Of a stretch of DNA of 64,000 nt, positions 17,477 through 26,201 are shown piece by piece. Numbering within the stretch: position 1 is the first letter of the stretch; each line of letters begins with the position of its first letter. The notes beneath the pieces were generated by a model. The model saw only the letters and a program-made list of their open reading frames with translations, was not told the origin of the DNA and did no database searches. Origin of the DNA: Oscillospiraceae bacterium. GTDB taxonomy: Bacteria; Bacillota; Clostridia; Oscillospirales; Oscillospiraceae. The DNA is taken from positions 62,001 through 126,000 of the forward strand of contig SVKK01000001.1 of NCBI GenBank assembly GCA_015068425.1, in the 5' to 3' direction. Made by a program: the position numbers and the translations under genes.

Positions 17477-18589
17477 ATGGCAATAATCGAATTTGATGAA
17501 TACAAAGTAAAGCTCAACGCACTCAAACCAACTCTCAAGGATCTTGAAGCCGCTCTCAAGCTGGACGATAGCCGCGAGGAGCTGGACGCCCTCCGCAAGG
17601 AAAGCGAGCGCGACGGCTTCTGGAACGATGTTAAGGCTGCCCAGAAAAATCAGCAGAGAAGCAAGCAGCTGGAAAACAAGATAGCAGGCTATGCTAAGCT
17701 TGAAACTGCCTGGGACGACCTCTACACCATCTGCGAGATGGCAATTGAGGAGGACGATGACTCCATGCTGGAAGAGCTTGTTTCCGGCTATGACGATTTT
17801 GAAAAGAAGCTGGAGCAGACCCGTCTTCAGACCCTGCTCAGCGGCGAGTATGATGCCAACAATGCCATTTTGTCCATCCACCCCGGCGCAGGCGGCACCG
17901 AAGCTCAGGACTGGGCAAGCATGCTCTACCGTATGTACACCCGTTGGACCGAGCGTCAGGGCTACAAGTACACCCTTCTTGACTGGCAGGACGGCGAAGA
18001 AGCCGGCATAAAAAGCGCTACCATCCGCATCGAAGGCGAAAATGCCTACGGCTTTTTGAAGAGCGAAAGCGGCGTTCACCGCCTCGTCCGCGTCTCCCCC
18101 TTTGACGCCTCCGGTCGCCGCCAGACCAGCTTTGCCGCCGTTGAGGTTATGCCCGAGATGGACGACAACAACGACATTGAAATCCGCGAAGAAGACATTG
18201 AAATGCAGGTTTTCCGTTCCTCCGGCGCAGGCGGTCAGAAGGTCAACAAGACTTCCTCCGCTGTCCGTCTCATCCACAAGCCCACCGGCATCGTTGTCTC
18301 CTGCCAGGTTGAGCGCAGCCAGTTCCAGAACCGCGACGCCTGCATGACAATGCTCAAGGCTCGCCTTGCCGAAATCAAGGAGCGCGAGCACCTTGAGAAA
18401 ATCAGCGACATCAAGGGCGTTCAGATGAAGATAGACTTCGGCTCTGCCATCCGCTCCTACGTCTTTATGCCCTATACTCTGGCAAAGGACACCCGCACCG
18501 GTTTTGAAAACGGCAACATCAGCGCAGTTATGGACGGCGACATTGACGGCTTCATCAACGCATTTTTGAGTATGAACGCCAAGAAATAA
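17477..18589 (+). CDS. prfB: Peptide chain release factor 2
   Basis: Recognises UAA and UGA stop codons and triggers peptide release. The 370-residue protein has the class-I GGQ motif in [16 protein letters not shown] and the stop-codon reading SPF in [14 protein letters not shown]. The usual programmed +1 frameshift near codon 25 is absent: the reading frame is continuous through [17 protein letters not shown] with no CTTTGA. So the classic RF2 autoregulation is missing. A CapA-like gene starts eight bases after the stop. Confidence 0.96.
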   Translation: MAIIEFDEYKVKLNALKPTLKDLEAALKLDDSREELDALRKESERDGFWNDVKAAQKNQQRSKQLENKIAGYAKLETAWDDLYTICEMAIEEDDDSMLEELVSGYDDFEKKLEQTRLQTLLSGEYDANNAILSIHPGAGGTEAQDWASMLYRMYTRWTERQGYKYTLLDWQDGEEAGIKSATIRIEGENAYGFLKSESGVHRLVRVSPFDASGRRQTSFAAVEVMPEMDDNNDIEIREEDIEMQVFRSSGAGGQKVNKTSSAVRLIHKPTGIVVSCQVERSQFQNRDACMTMLKARLAEIKEREHLEKISDIKGVQMKIDFGSAIRSYVFMPYTLAKDTRTGFENGNISAVMDGDIDGFINAFLSMNAKK

Positions 18590-18597
18590 GGAACACT

Positions 18598-19755
18598 ATG
18601 AAAAGAAACGAGATAAAACTTATCAGCATTTTGCTTGTGCTGATACTGGCCGTTTTCGGCGGCACGGCGCAGATGCGTCCCGAGAGAAGCATCCCCTCCG
18701 TCAGCGCTCCTTCTGCCTCCCTTCCCTCCCAGAGTCAGCAGGGAACTCAGCAGAGCGAAGATCCCGAGAACCCCGGCGAAAGCCAGCAGCCCCCCGTTCA
18801 GGAAACTCCCGCTCCCCAGAGCGAGTTTTTCACCATCAATATGATTGGCGACTGCACTCTGGCTTCCGTCAGCTATTATCAGGGCACCGCTCAGGGCTAT
18901 GATACCGTCATAAACGGAGACTGGGCCTATCCCTTCTCCCTCACTGCTGAGCTTTTCGCCGATGACGATATGACCTTCGCAAACCTTGAGTGCTCTCTCA
19001 CCGATTCCGACAACCGCACCGACAAGACCTTCACCTTTAAGTGCGACCCCGAATATGCCAACATTATGGTTGAGGGTAATGTTGAATTTGTCACACTGGC
19101 CAACAACCATGTTCTTGACTACGGCGAGGGCGGCTACAAGGATACCAAAGAAGCTCTTGACGCAGTTGGCATTGCCTATGCGGGAAGAGATGAATACGCC
19201 GTTTATGAAACCGAAAGCGGTTTGAAAATCGGCGTATACGCCCTTTCCTTCGGCAACACCTCTCAGATAAAGGCCGGCATGACAGCTCTCAAGGCTCTTG
19301 AGCCTGACTTTATCATCGCCGCCATGCACTGGGGTGACGAAGGCAGTTACACCGTCAACAACGAGCAAATCAAGCTGGCACACGCCTGCATAGATGAGGG
19401 CGCCGACTTCGTTTACGGAAGCCACCCCCATACTCTCCAGCCCTATGAGGTATACAAGGACAAATACATTTACTACTCTATGGGCAACTGGACCTTCGGC
19501 GGCAACACTGACCCCAGAGACAACGACACCTTCATCCTCCGTCTCACCCTTGAAAAGACTCCCGACGGCAAGGTAAGCGTTGTTGACAGGGAGCACATTC
19601 CCGCCGCCTGCTCCGGAATTGAAAAGGGCAACGATTACCGTCCCGTTCTCTACGAAGAGGGCAGCGAGGAATATAAGCGGGTGCTCAGCAAGCTGGACGG
19701 CTCCTTCACCGGACAAAACCTCTCCATCGGTTACGAATACACCAGCAATGAATGA
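18598..19755 (+). CDS. CapA family (poly-gamma-glutamate-type metallophosphatase) protein 1
   Basis: A 385-residue exported protein. Residues 1-25 form a membrane anchor or signal, and 26-78 are a Ser/Pro/Gln-rich spacer. Then a CapA/PgsA-type calcineurin-like domain: NMIGDCTLAS (metal Asp), FANLECSLTD, LANNHVLDYG (the Asn-His pair), AAMHWGDEGSY and YGSHPHTLQP. Members act in poly-gamma-glutamate or capsule metabolism, but no pgsB/C synthetase is nearby, so the substrate is unknown. A paralogue starts 30 bases downstream. Confidence 0.88.
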   Translation: MKRNEIKLISILLVLILAVFGGTAQMRPERSIPSVSAPSASLPSQSQQGTQQSEDPENPGESQQPPVQETPAPQSEFFTINMIGDCTLASVSYYQGTAQGYDTVINGDWAYPFSLTAELFADDDMTFANLECSLTDSDNRTDKTFTFKCDPEYANIMVEGNVEFVTLANNHVLDYGEGGYKDTKEALDAVGIAYAGRDEYAVYETESGLKIGVYALSFGNTSQIKAGMTALKALEPDFIIAAMHWGDEGSYTVNNEQIKLAHACIDEGADFVYGSHPHTLQPYEVYKDKYIYYSMGNWTFGGNTDPRDNDTFILRLTLEKTPDGKVSVVDREHIPAACSGIEKGNDYRPVLYEEGSEEYKRVLSKLDGSFTGQNLSIGYEYTSNE

Positions 19756-19785
19756 TATTACACAAAAGAAAAAGAAGATAAAGAT

Positions 19786-21126
19786 ATGAAAGCTTCCCGC
19801 ATCATACTCCTCATCATCTTAATAGTTGCAACACTTGCCGCGGCCGCCCTCATTTTGGCACGCGGCAATTTTGCCCTTCCCGAAAATCCTCCCGAGCTTG
19901 CCGAAACGCCTTCTCCCTCTCCTTCACCTTCCCCCACGCCTGTGCCGGCTCCAAGCCCCGCGCCAACTCCAACACCTACTCCCAGTCCTGCCCCCACTCC
20001 CGAAGCGGAACCGGAGTTTTTTATCATCAGCATGGTTGGAGACTGCACTCTTGCGAGCTCACAGCACCACAAGGGCACATCCGTGGCTTTTGAAAGCTTT
20101 GTAAACGGCGATTTTTCCTACCCCTTTGCGAAGACAAAGCAGTATTTTGAAGACGACTACCTTTCCATTGCCAATATGGAAGGCTGTTTCACCACCGCCA
20201 CCACATCCAGCGGCGCCACCTTTGTTTTTAAGTCCGACCCCGAATATGCAAAAATATTCACTGAAGGCAGCATCGAAATGGTGGTGCTTGGCAACAACCA
20301 TTCCGGGGACTTCCTCAATCAGGGCCGTCTGGATACTCAGGCCGCTCTTGATGCCGAGGGAATATACTGGGCCGAGGATAACGGCTGCAGAATTTATGAA
20401 CAGCCCGGCGGTCTGAAGGTTGGAGTTTATTCCAAACTTTATCCCAATGCTCCCGAAGTTATTGCAGGCATTGAAAAGCTGAAAAGCGAGGGCTGCGAGC
20501 TTATCATAGCAGGTCTCCATTGGGGTCTCGAGGGCAAATACCGTCCCACCGCCGATCAGGAAAATGTGGGCCGTGCCGCCATAGACGCAGGCGCCCATAT
20601 AGTTTACGGAAGCCATCCCCATGTGCTTCAGCGAACCGAGAATTATAAGGGAGGAATTATTCTCTATTCTCTCGGCAACTATTCCTTCGGCGGCAACACC
20701 AACCCCCGAGACAAAGACACTGCCATCGCCCGGGTCAGCGTAAAACGGGATATTGACGGAACTATAAGCATAGATTCTCTGGAGCTTATTCCCTGCCGAC
20801 TCAGCGGAAGCCAAAATTACAATGACTATCAGCCCGTGCCCTATGAAGAGGGCAGCGCCGAATACGACAGGATCATGAGCAAGCTGGATGGCTCCTTCAC
20901 CGGACCCGACCTGACCATAGACTACAGCGCCTTCCACACCCCCTCCCCCTCTCCCTCAGCCGAGGCCACACCCGCACCGGAAACTCCCCCTTCCGCGGAG
21001 CCTCCCGCTCCCGCAACTCCAGTTCCGGAAAGCACTCCAACTCCGGTTGAACCTCCTCCCGCTCCGGTTGAACCTCCTCCTGCGCCTGTTGAACCTCCCC
21101 CGCAGTCCGGAGAGGGCAGCGAATAA
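19786..21126 (+). CDS. CapA family protein 2 with Pro-rich stalk and tail
   Basis: A 446-residue paralogue of the preceding gene. It has an N-terminal membrane segment (residues 5-23), a Pro/Ser/Thr stalk (about 35-75), the same metallophosphatase core (SMVGDCTLASSQHHK, IANMEGCFTT, LGNNHSGDF, AGLHWGLEGKY, YGSHPHVLQR), then a 60-residue Pro-rich tail with triplicated VEPPPAP. In the NNH motif region the first copy has LANNHVLD and this copy LGNNHSGD. The pair is a tandem duplication that has diverged, mainly in the stalks. A terminator follows. The stalk and tail suggest a cell-surface place. Confidence 0.87.
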   Translation: MKASRIILLIILIVATLAAAALILARGNFALPENPPELAETPSPSPSPSPTPVPAPSPAPTPTPTPSPAPTPEAEPEFFIISMVGDCTLASSQHHKGTSVAFESFVNGDFSYPFAKTKQYFEDDYLSIANMEGCFTTATTSSGATFVFKSDPEYAKIFTEGSIEMVVLGNNHSGDFLNQGRLDTQAALDAEGIYWAEDNGCRIYEQPGGLKVGVYSKLYPNAPEVIAGIEKLKSEGCELIIAGLHWGLEGKYRPTADQENVGRAAIDAGAHIVYGSHPHVLQRTENYKGGIILYSLGNYSFGGNTNPRDKDTAIARVSVKRDIDGTISIDSLELIPCRLSGSQNYNDYQPVPYEEGSAEYDRIMSKLDGSFTGPDLTIDYSAFHTPSPSPSAEATPAPETPPSAEPPAPATPVPESTPTPVEPPPAPVEPPPAPVEPPPQSGEGSE

Positions 21127-21131
21127 AACAA

Positions 21132-21166
21132 AAAATCCCCCTGCTGCCAAGTGCAGCAGGGGATTT
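21132..21166. terminator. Terminator between convergent capA2 and GNAT-kinase genes
   Basis: A stem of 11-13 bp (AAATCCCCCTGCTG against CAGCAGGGGATTT, one bulged C), with A-rich and T-rich outer ends. It sits between two convergent genes only 44 bases apart and can serve both. Confidence 0.8.
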
Positions 21167-21170
21167 ATAT

Positions 21171-22703
21171 TTATGTGCTTATAAGTACATCGGCTTTTTC
21201 ATTCAATCTGAAGAAGTTGAAATATTCCTCCTCCATTGGTATCCAAATTCCGAAATAGCTTGGGGCAAGAGCCTCTCCGTCCCGCTCCACAACACGCATA
21301 CGCTGCTCCGTTTTATCTACGGTCATAAACACTTTTATGTCCATATATTCGCCGAAATAGCTGTGCTGAGAGTAGCTACCCTCAACTATGCGGTATGGTG
21401 AGGCTTTCACTCTCTTTTTCTTTTTGAAGTCTATTTTATGCTCGTTGAAATATCTGTGGCTGAAGGCTTTGGGAGAGCGGATGGAACTCAGCACCTCGGA
21501 TTTAAACAAATCATAGGCTATGTTGCCGCCGGGAAGACCAAGCCTTTCCACCGTGCCCTTGCCCGCGGGCATGAGAAAGTCGTCCATATGAACAAGTCCC
21601 GCTCCGGTGATCTCCGCAAGATGTTTCGCGAGACTGCTTTTGCCCGAGTTGGAGCGTCCGTCAATAGCCACCACGCAGCCATCCTTAAACTCCGCCATCT
21701 CTTCAAGAACTCTTATTGCATTTATATATTTTGTCGGCACGATACGGTAGGCAGGCTCTTCCGTCTCTCGGTAAGCCTCGCTGTGGCTGACAGCTTCTCC
21801 ATCCCACGCGGCTATCTCCGCCTTCCAAGCTTCAATGGTAAATGGCAGTTCCCCCGCCGTGGCGTGCTTATCCACAGCATCGAAATATTCCTCTATGCTT
21901 CCGCTGCCTCTGGCCGCCGTAAACATATTATAAAGCCACTGCCATTTAAGTTCCCTGCGTCTCCACGCCCGAAGATTTATCCGGCAAAGCTCGGGGCTTA
22001 TCACCTCATAAAGCCGCTCATGACCCCTAAACCGCAGGGCAGAAAACTCCGCGCGGAGGTATTTTCTCGCGGCGGCAGGGTCGCCCAGCCCGTGCTCAGC
22101 GCCGAAGGCTGCCTGATAGCACATTTTCAGCACATCCCTCGGCTGCATAGCAGGGTGCAGGCGGCACTGTTCAAGCAGGCAACGGGAGAAGCTTTTGAAT
22201 CTTTCCTCCCGGACAAGACTGCGCTCCGCCACCACTATTATGCCATCTTTCTGGGGTATCTCGCGGACACTCTCAAAATCCAGGCTCTCCCAAAAACCTG
22301 CCGCCTGAGGATTTGCCTTGTCATAGCCAAGAAGCAGACGCTTATAGCCAAGCTCTCTGCAATAGCAGGCCAGCGCCTCTATAAGGCTTGTTCCGATTTT
22401 ACGACCCTGCTCATACTTCGAGAGCATAAAAAGACCGATATAGCCGGTGTCAGCTTCGGGATAGCCGTCTATAAAATCCAGCACTCCCACCATTTCTTCT
22501 TTTTCAAAATAGCCGAGATAGTATTTTTCCTCCATCTCTTTGCCGGGAGGGAGAAGATGCATATCTCTGCATATTTCCTCTATGCCGTATTTTTCAAAGG
22601 CGGGGTTTTCCTTCGCTATCTCCCGAACCGCTTCCGCATCCTTTTCCGTAAGGGCGCGAAGGCTGTAAAGCGTTGAAAAGCGGCTTATATCAATGCTCTT
22701 CAT
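21171..22703 (-). CDS. GNAT acetyltransferase / unknown domain / P-loop kinase fusion
   Basis: A 510-residue three-part protein. Residues 10-165 are a GNAT domain (motif A near LFMLSKYEQGRKIGTSLIEA, motif B near KANPQAAGFWESLDF). Residues 175-325 form a helical domain I do not recognise, with HPAMQPRDVLKMCYQAAFGA as its landmark. Residues 340-510 are a nucleoside-kinase-like P-loop domain: Walker A GRSNSGKSS at 349-357, then VHMDDFLMP and a mobile region with Arg residues (RMRVVERDGE), as in uridine kinase relatives. Substrates are unknown. trxB's start lies close by upstream of nothing shared: trxB ends are 13 bases away, so co-transcription with trxB is possible. Confidence 0.75.
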   Translation of the reverse strand: MKSIDISRFSTLYSLRALTEKDAEAVREIAKENPAFEKYGIEEICRDMHLLPPGKEMEEKYYLGYFEKEEMVGVLDFIDGYPEADTGYIGLFMLSKYEQGRKIGTSLIEALACYCRELGYKRLLLGYDKANPQAAGFWESLDFESVREIPQKDGIIVVAERSLVREERFKSFSRCLLEQCRLHPAMQPRDVLKMCYQAAFGAEHGLGDPAAARKYLRAEFSALRFRGHERLYEVISPELCRINLRAWRRRELKWQWLYNMFTAARGSGSIEEYFDAVDKHATAGELPFTIEAWKAEIAAWDGEAVSHSEAYRETEEPAYRIVPTKYINAIRVLEEMAEFKDGCVVAIDGRSNSGKSSLAKHLAEITGAGLVHMDDFLMPAGKGTVERLGLPGGNIAYDLFKSEVLSSIRSPKAFSHRYFNEHKIDFKKKKRVKASPYRIVEGSYSQHSYFGEYMDIKVFMTVDKTEQRMRVVERDGEALAPSYFGIWIPMEEEYFNFFRLNEKADVLIST

Positions 22704-22716
22704 AGCTTTTTACCTC

Positions 22717-23616
22717 TCAAAGGCTGTCTATATACTCGCAGGCCGCAAGAGCGGCAACCGCGCCGTCACCAACGGCTGTGGTCACCTGACGGATGCGCTT
22801 GGCGCGGCAGTCCCCCGCGGCAAAAACACCTGCAGTGGGGCTCAGGCAATCCTCACCAGAGGCTGCGTAGCCCCATTTATCCAGCTCCAAAACCTGTTTG
22901 AAGGGTTCATTATCGGGAGCATATCCAACGGCAACAAAAAGTCCCTGAAGGGGAATTTCACGCTCTTCGCCTTCTGTACGAACGCTGATACCCGTAAGTT
23001 CATCCCCGCCCTTAAGGGCGGTGACCACTCCGCCGGAAACAAACTCAACATTTGCTCTCTTCTCAAGAGCTTCAACAAGCTTTTTCTCCCCGCGAATGGT
23101 GCTGCGGTAGATAAGATAAACCTTTTCGCATATATCGGAAAGCAAAACGGCATCCTGCAGAGCGCTGCTGCCGCCCCCCACAACTGCCACGGTGAGCCCC
23201 TTGAAGAAGGCTCCGTCGCATACAGCGCAGTAGCTGACACCCATTCCGGTGAGCTCCTCTTCCCTTTCAATACCGAGGCGGCGATGCTTTGCACCCGCGG
23301 CAACGATAACCGCCTTCGCCTCAAAAGAGTCGGAGAGAGTTGTGACGGTTTTTACTTCGCCCTTATCCTCTATTGCGGTGACCTCGTCCAGCTCGAACTC
23401 GGCTCCCAGAGCCATAGCCTGCTCGACAAGGCGGTCGGAAAATTCCGCCCCGCTTATCTCGGTAAAGCCGGGATAGTTTTCAAGCTTGGGTGAAAGGCTT
23501 ATCTGCCCGCCGAAGGCTCCCTTCTCGATAACGAGGCAGCTTTTTCCCGCCCTAAGGGCATATATGGCGGCAGTGAGACCTGCAGGGCCTGCGCCTATGA
23601 TAATAATATCGTACAT
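22717..23616 (-). CDS. trxB: Thioredoxin-disulfide reductase
   Basis: An FAD/NADPH flavoenzyme that reduces thioredoxin-like proteins. The 299-residue form starts MYDIIIIGAGPAGLTAAIYA (FAD-binding), has SYCAVCDGAF (redox CAVC), the NADPH loop VAVVGGGSSALQDAVLL, and GVFAAGDCRAKRIRQVTTAVGDG at the C-terminus. I chose the ATG at 23616, which has AAGGAG nine bases upstream, not the longer in-frame form. It lies directly downstream of nrdD, whose C-terminus carries a glutaredoxin-like domain; TrxB may reduce that domain. A strong hairpin separates the genes. Confidence 0.95.
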   Translation of the reverse strand: MYDIIIIGAGPAGLTAAIYALRAGKSCLVIEKGAFGGQISLSPKLENYPGFTEISGAEFSDRLVEQAMALGAEFELDEVTAIEDKGEVKTVTTLSDSFEAKAVIVAAGAKHRRLGIEREEELTGMGVSYCAVCDGAFFKGLTVAVVGGGSSALQDAVLLSDICEKVYLIYRSTIRGEKKLVEALEKRANVEFVSGGVVTALKGGDELTGISVRTEGEEREIPLQGLFVAVGYAPDNEPFKQVLELDKWGYAASGEDCLSPTAGVFAAGDCRAKRIRQVTTAVGDGAVAALAACEYIDSL

Positions 23617-23641
23617 AATTATTCTCCTTAGCAAATCAGAA

Positions 23642-23683
23642 AGGGCGCTCATCAAAAGCCTTTGGGCTTTTGATGAGCGCCCT
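23642..23683. terminator. Long hairpin between nrdD and trxB
   Basis: A perfect 19-bp inverted repeat (starts AGGGCGCTCATCAAAAGCC) around TTTG. On the minus strand it follows nrdD by 15 bases. The T-tract after it is short (CCCTTTCTG), so it may attenuate rather than stop transcription. Confidence 0.7.
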
Positions 23684-23698
23684 GTGGCACTTGATCTA

Positions 23699-26071
23699 TT
23701 ATGCTCCGATGCTTCTCAGATAACCACGGATATCGGAAACACCCGCATACTTTTTGAAGCTCTCGCCGTCGCTGACGATGAGGGTAGGAGCCTGATTTAT
23801 ACCGAAAACTGCGCAGGCATCGGCATTTTCCTCGGCCAGCAGCTTTTCATAGCCAAGCTGCGCCTTGTCCAGCAGAGCCATGGCAACACGGCAGTTGGGA
23901 CAGGTTTTGGTGGTAAAGAGCATGGTGCCCTTCGCGTAGGAAGCAACAGCCTCTTCCACTTCTTCGGCCTTCTCCTCAGAAAGCTTCTCGCCCTTGAACA
24001 CGCTGTTTGCAATGTTGTAGGTCTTGCGCTGGCGGTATTCCTGGCTCTTGCCGTCGTTCCAGTTCTGAACGGGGCGGTAATAGCCGGTTATGCGGCTGTA
24101 TACCTCGGCGTTTGCTCCGCAGTGGGGGCAGACAAACTGCTCGCCGGGGAGATAGCCGTGGTCGGGGCATACGGAATAAGTGGGGCTGAGAGTGTAGTAG
24201 GGCAGGCGGTAGTTCTCCGCGATTTTGCGCACCAGCGCCGCGGCGGACTGCCAGGAGGGCAGCTTTTCGCCAAGGAAGGCATGGAAAACCGTGCCGGAGG
24301 TATAAAGGGTCTGGAGCTCATCCTGCACATCCAGAGCGGTGAAGATATCCTCGGTGTAGCCAACAGGCAGGTGGGAGGAGTTGGTATAGTAGGGAGTGTT
24401 GCCCTCGGATGCGGTGATGATGTTGGGGAAATCCTTCTTGTCATGCTTCGCAAGACGGAAGGAGGTGCTCTCAGCAGGAGTTGCCTCAAGGTTATAAAGG
24501 TCGCCATACTTCTCCTGATAGTCGCTGAGTTTTTCGCGCATATGGTTGAGAACGCGCTTGGAGAATTCCTGCGCCTCGTGGTGAGTCATATCCTTGCGTA
24601 TCCAGCAGGCGTTGAGGGCGGCTTCATTCATACCCACAAGACCGATGGTGGAGAAGTGGTTATTGAAAGTGCCAAGATAATGCTTGGTATAGGGATAAAG
24701 ACCTGCATCGAGGAAGCGGGTGATGACATCGCGCTTCACCTTCAAAGAGCGGGCGGAGATATCCATAAGGCGGTCCAGACGAGCCATAAACTCCTGCTCC
24801 GAAGCAGACTGATAGGCAATGCGGGGCATATTGATGGTGACAACGCCAACACTGCCGGTGCTCTCGCCGCTGCCGAAGAAACCGCCGGACTTTTTGCGCA
24901 GCTCTCTCAGGTCAAGGCGCAGACGGCAGCACATACTGCGGACATCGCTGGGCTCCATATCGGAGTTGATATAGTTGGAGAAATAGGGGGTGCCGTACTT
25001 GGCGGTCATTTCAAAGAGGAGGCGGTTATTCTCGGTGTCAGACCAGTCAAAGTCGCGGGTGATGGAATAGGTGGGGATGGGATACTGGAAGCCGCGGCCA
25101 TTGGCATCACCCTTTATCATACACTCGATGAAGGCCTTGTTCACCATATCCATCTCTGCCTTGCAATCGCCGTAGGTGAAGTCCATTTCCTTGCCGCCTA
25201 CAATTGCGGGCATATTTTCAAGGTCCTTGGGAACGGTCCAGTCCAGAGTGATGTTGGTGAAGGGAGCCTGAGTGCCCCAGCGGGAGGGGGTGTTCACGCC
25301 GAAGACAAAGCTTTCTATGCACTGGAGAACCTGCTTATAGCTGAGATTATCCACCTTGACGAAGGGGGCAAGGTAGGTGTCGAAGCTGGAGAAGGCCTGA
25401 GCTCCTGCCCATTCGTTCTGCATAATACCGAGGAAGTTCACCATCTGGGTGCAGAGAGAGGAGAGGTGGGCGGCAGGCTTGGAGGTTATCTTTCCGGAAA
25501 CACCGCCGAGACCATCGGTAATAAGCTGCTTGAGACTCCAGCCGGCACAATAGCCGGTGAGCATGCTCAGGTCATGAATATGTATGTCGCAGTTGCGGTG
25601 AGCGTCAGCAACCTCCTGATCATATATCTCGCTGAGCCAATAGTTTGCAGTGATTGCTCCGGAGTTGGAGAGAATAAGACCACCTACAGAATAGGTAACA
25701 GTGGAGTTTTCCTTGACGCGCCAATCGGCAACCTTCAGGTAGCTGTCCACAGTGTCCTTATAGTCCAGCATGGTTGTCTTCAGATTGCGGAGTCTTTCAC
25801 GCTGCTTGCGGTAGAGAATGTATGCCTTGGCAACATCGTCATAACCGCCCTTGATGAGAACGGACTCAACGCTGTCCTGAATGTCTTCAACGGCAATAAG
25901 CTTATCCTTTATTTTGGGCTCAAAATCTGCTGTGACCTTCAGAGCCAGAAAATCAATAACATCGCTGTTATACTGTCTCTCGCAGGCATCAAAGGCCAGC
26001 ATAATGGCAAGACTGATCTTTTCCAGCTTGAAATCAGCAATCTTACCGTCTCGTTTAAGTGTTCTGTACAT
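23699..26071 (-). CDS. nrdD: Anaerobic (class III) ribonucleoside-triphosphate reductase with C-terminal glutaredoxin domain
   Basis: Reduces ribonucleotides to deoxyribonucleotides with a glycyl radical, in anaerobes. I chose the ATG at 26071 (790 residues): GGAGG lies six bases upstream of it, unlike the longer frame. Residues near 5-90 form an ATP-cone. The zinc site is CPDH and CPHC near 635-651. The radical Gly is about residue 663 in RITGYYRPVQNWNDGK, the Thermotoga-like form rather than the E. coli RVCGYLG form. Residues 715-790 form a fused thioredoxin-fold domain with TKTCPNCRVA and the cis-Pro loop NQAPTLIV, probably the built-in electron donor. Confidence 0.95.
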   Translation of the reverse strand: MYRTLKRDGKIADFKLEKISLAIMLAFDACERQYNSDVIDFLALKVTADFEPKIKDKLIAVEDIQDSVESVLIKGGYDDVAKAYILYRKQRERLRNLKTTMLDYKDTVDSYLKVADWRVKENSTVTYSVGGLILSNSGAITANYWLSEIYDQEVADAHRNCDIHIHDLSMLTGYCAGWSLKQLITDGLGGVSGKITSKPAAHLSSLCTQMVNFLGIMQNEWAGAQAFSSFDTYLAPFVKVDNLSYKQVLQCIESFVFGVNTPSRWGTQAPFTNITLDWTVPKDLENMPAIVGGKEMDFTYGDCKAEMDMVNKAFIECMIKGDANGRGFQYPIPTYSITRDFDWSDTENNRLLFEMTAKYGTPYFSNYINSDMEPSDVRSMCCRLRLDLRELRKKSGGFFGSGESTGSVGVVTINMPRIAYQSASEQEFMARLDRLMDISARSLKVKRDVITRFLDAGLYPYTKHYLGTFNNHFSTIGLVGMNEAALNACWIRKDMTHHEAQEFSKRVLNHMREKLSDYQEKYGDLYNLEATPAESTSFRLAKHDKKDFPNIITASEGNTPYYTNSSHLPVGYTEDIFTALDVQDELQTLYTSGTVFHAFLGEKLPSWQSAAALVRKIAENYRLPYYTLSPTYSVCPDHGYLPGEQFVCPHCGANAEVYSRITGYYRPVQNWNDGKSQEYRQRKTYNIANSVFKGEKLSEEKAEEVEEAVASYAKGTMLFTTKTCPNCRVAMALLDKAQLGYEKLLAEENADACAVFGINQAPTLIVSDGESFKKYAGVSDIRGYLRSIGA

Positions 26072-26143
26072 CATATACCTCCATAGAGCCCAAGGGCGTC
26101 TAAATATTTTCATATCGCCTGACTACGCACAGGCGGGCAAGTA

Positions 26144-26172
26144 TAAGTATCGCATATTTAGTAAATTTTGTC
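26144..26172 (-). promoter_or_regulatory. Promoter of nrdD
   Basis: On the minus strand, perfect TTGACA (26167-26172), a 17-bp spacer and GATACT (26144-26149). It is flanked and overlapped by the NrdR-like boxes. Confidence 0.6.
26149..26164. promoter_or_regulatory. Possible second, degenerate NrdR box
   Basis: ATCGCATATTTAGTAA matches the clear box at 8 of 16 bases, mostly in the right half (ATATTTAGT). Its centre lies 32 bp from that of the clear box, the spacing usual for paired NrdR boxes. It covers the promoter spacer and touches the -10 box. Confidence 0.4.
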
Positions 26173-26180
26173 AACACTAA

Positions 26181-26196
26181 ACACAATATATTGTGT
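26181..26196. promoter_or_regulatory. NrdR box upstream of nrdD
   Basis: ACACAATATATTGTGT is a perfect 16-bp palindrome and agrees with the known NrdR consensus (acaCwAtATaTwGtgt). It lies just upstream of the -35 box of nrdD and just after the nrdG stop. NrdR represses ribonucleotide reductase genes when dATP is plentiful. Confidence 0.75.
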
Positions 26197-26201
26197 TTAT
26201 T

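Noticed and set aside
17477..17600. Programmed frameshift in prfB
   Set aside because: Looked for the CTTTGA slip site and internal SD near codon 25; the frame is continuous and no such site exists.
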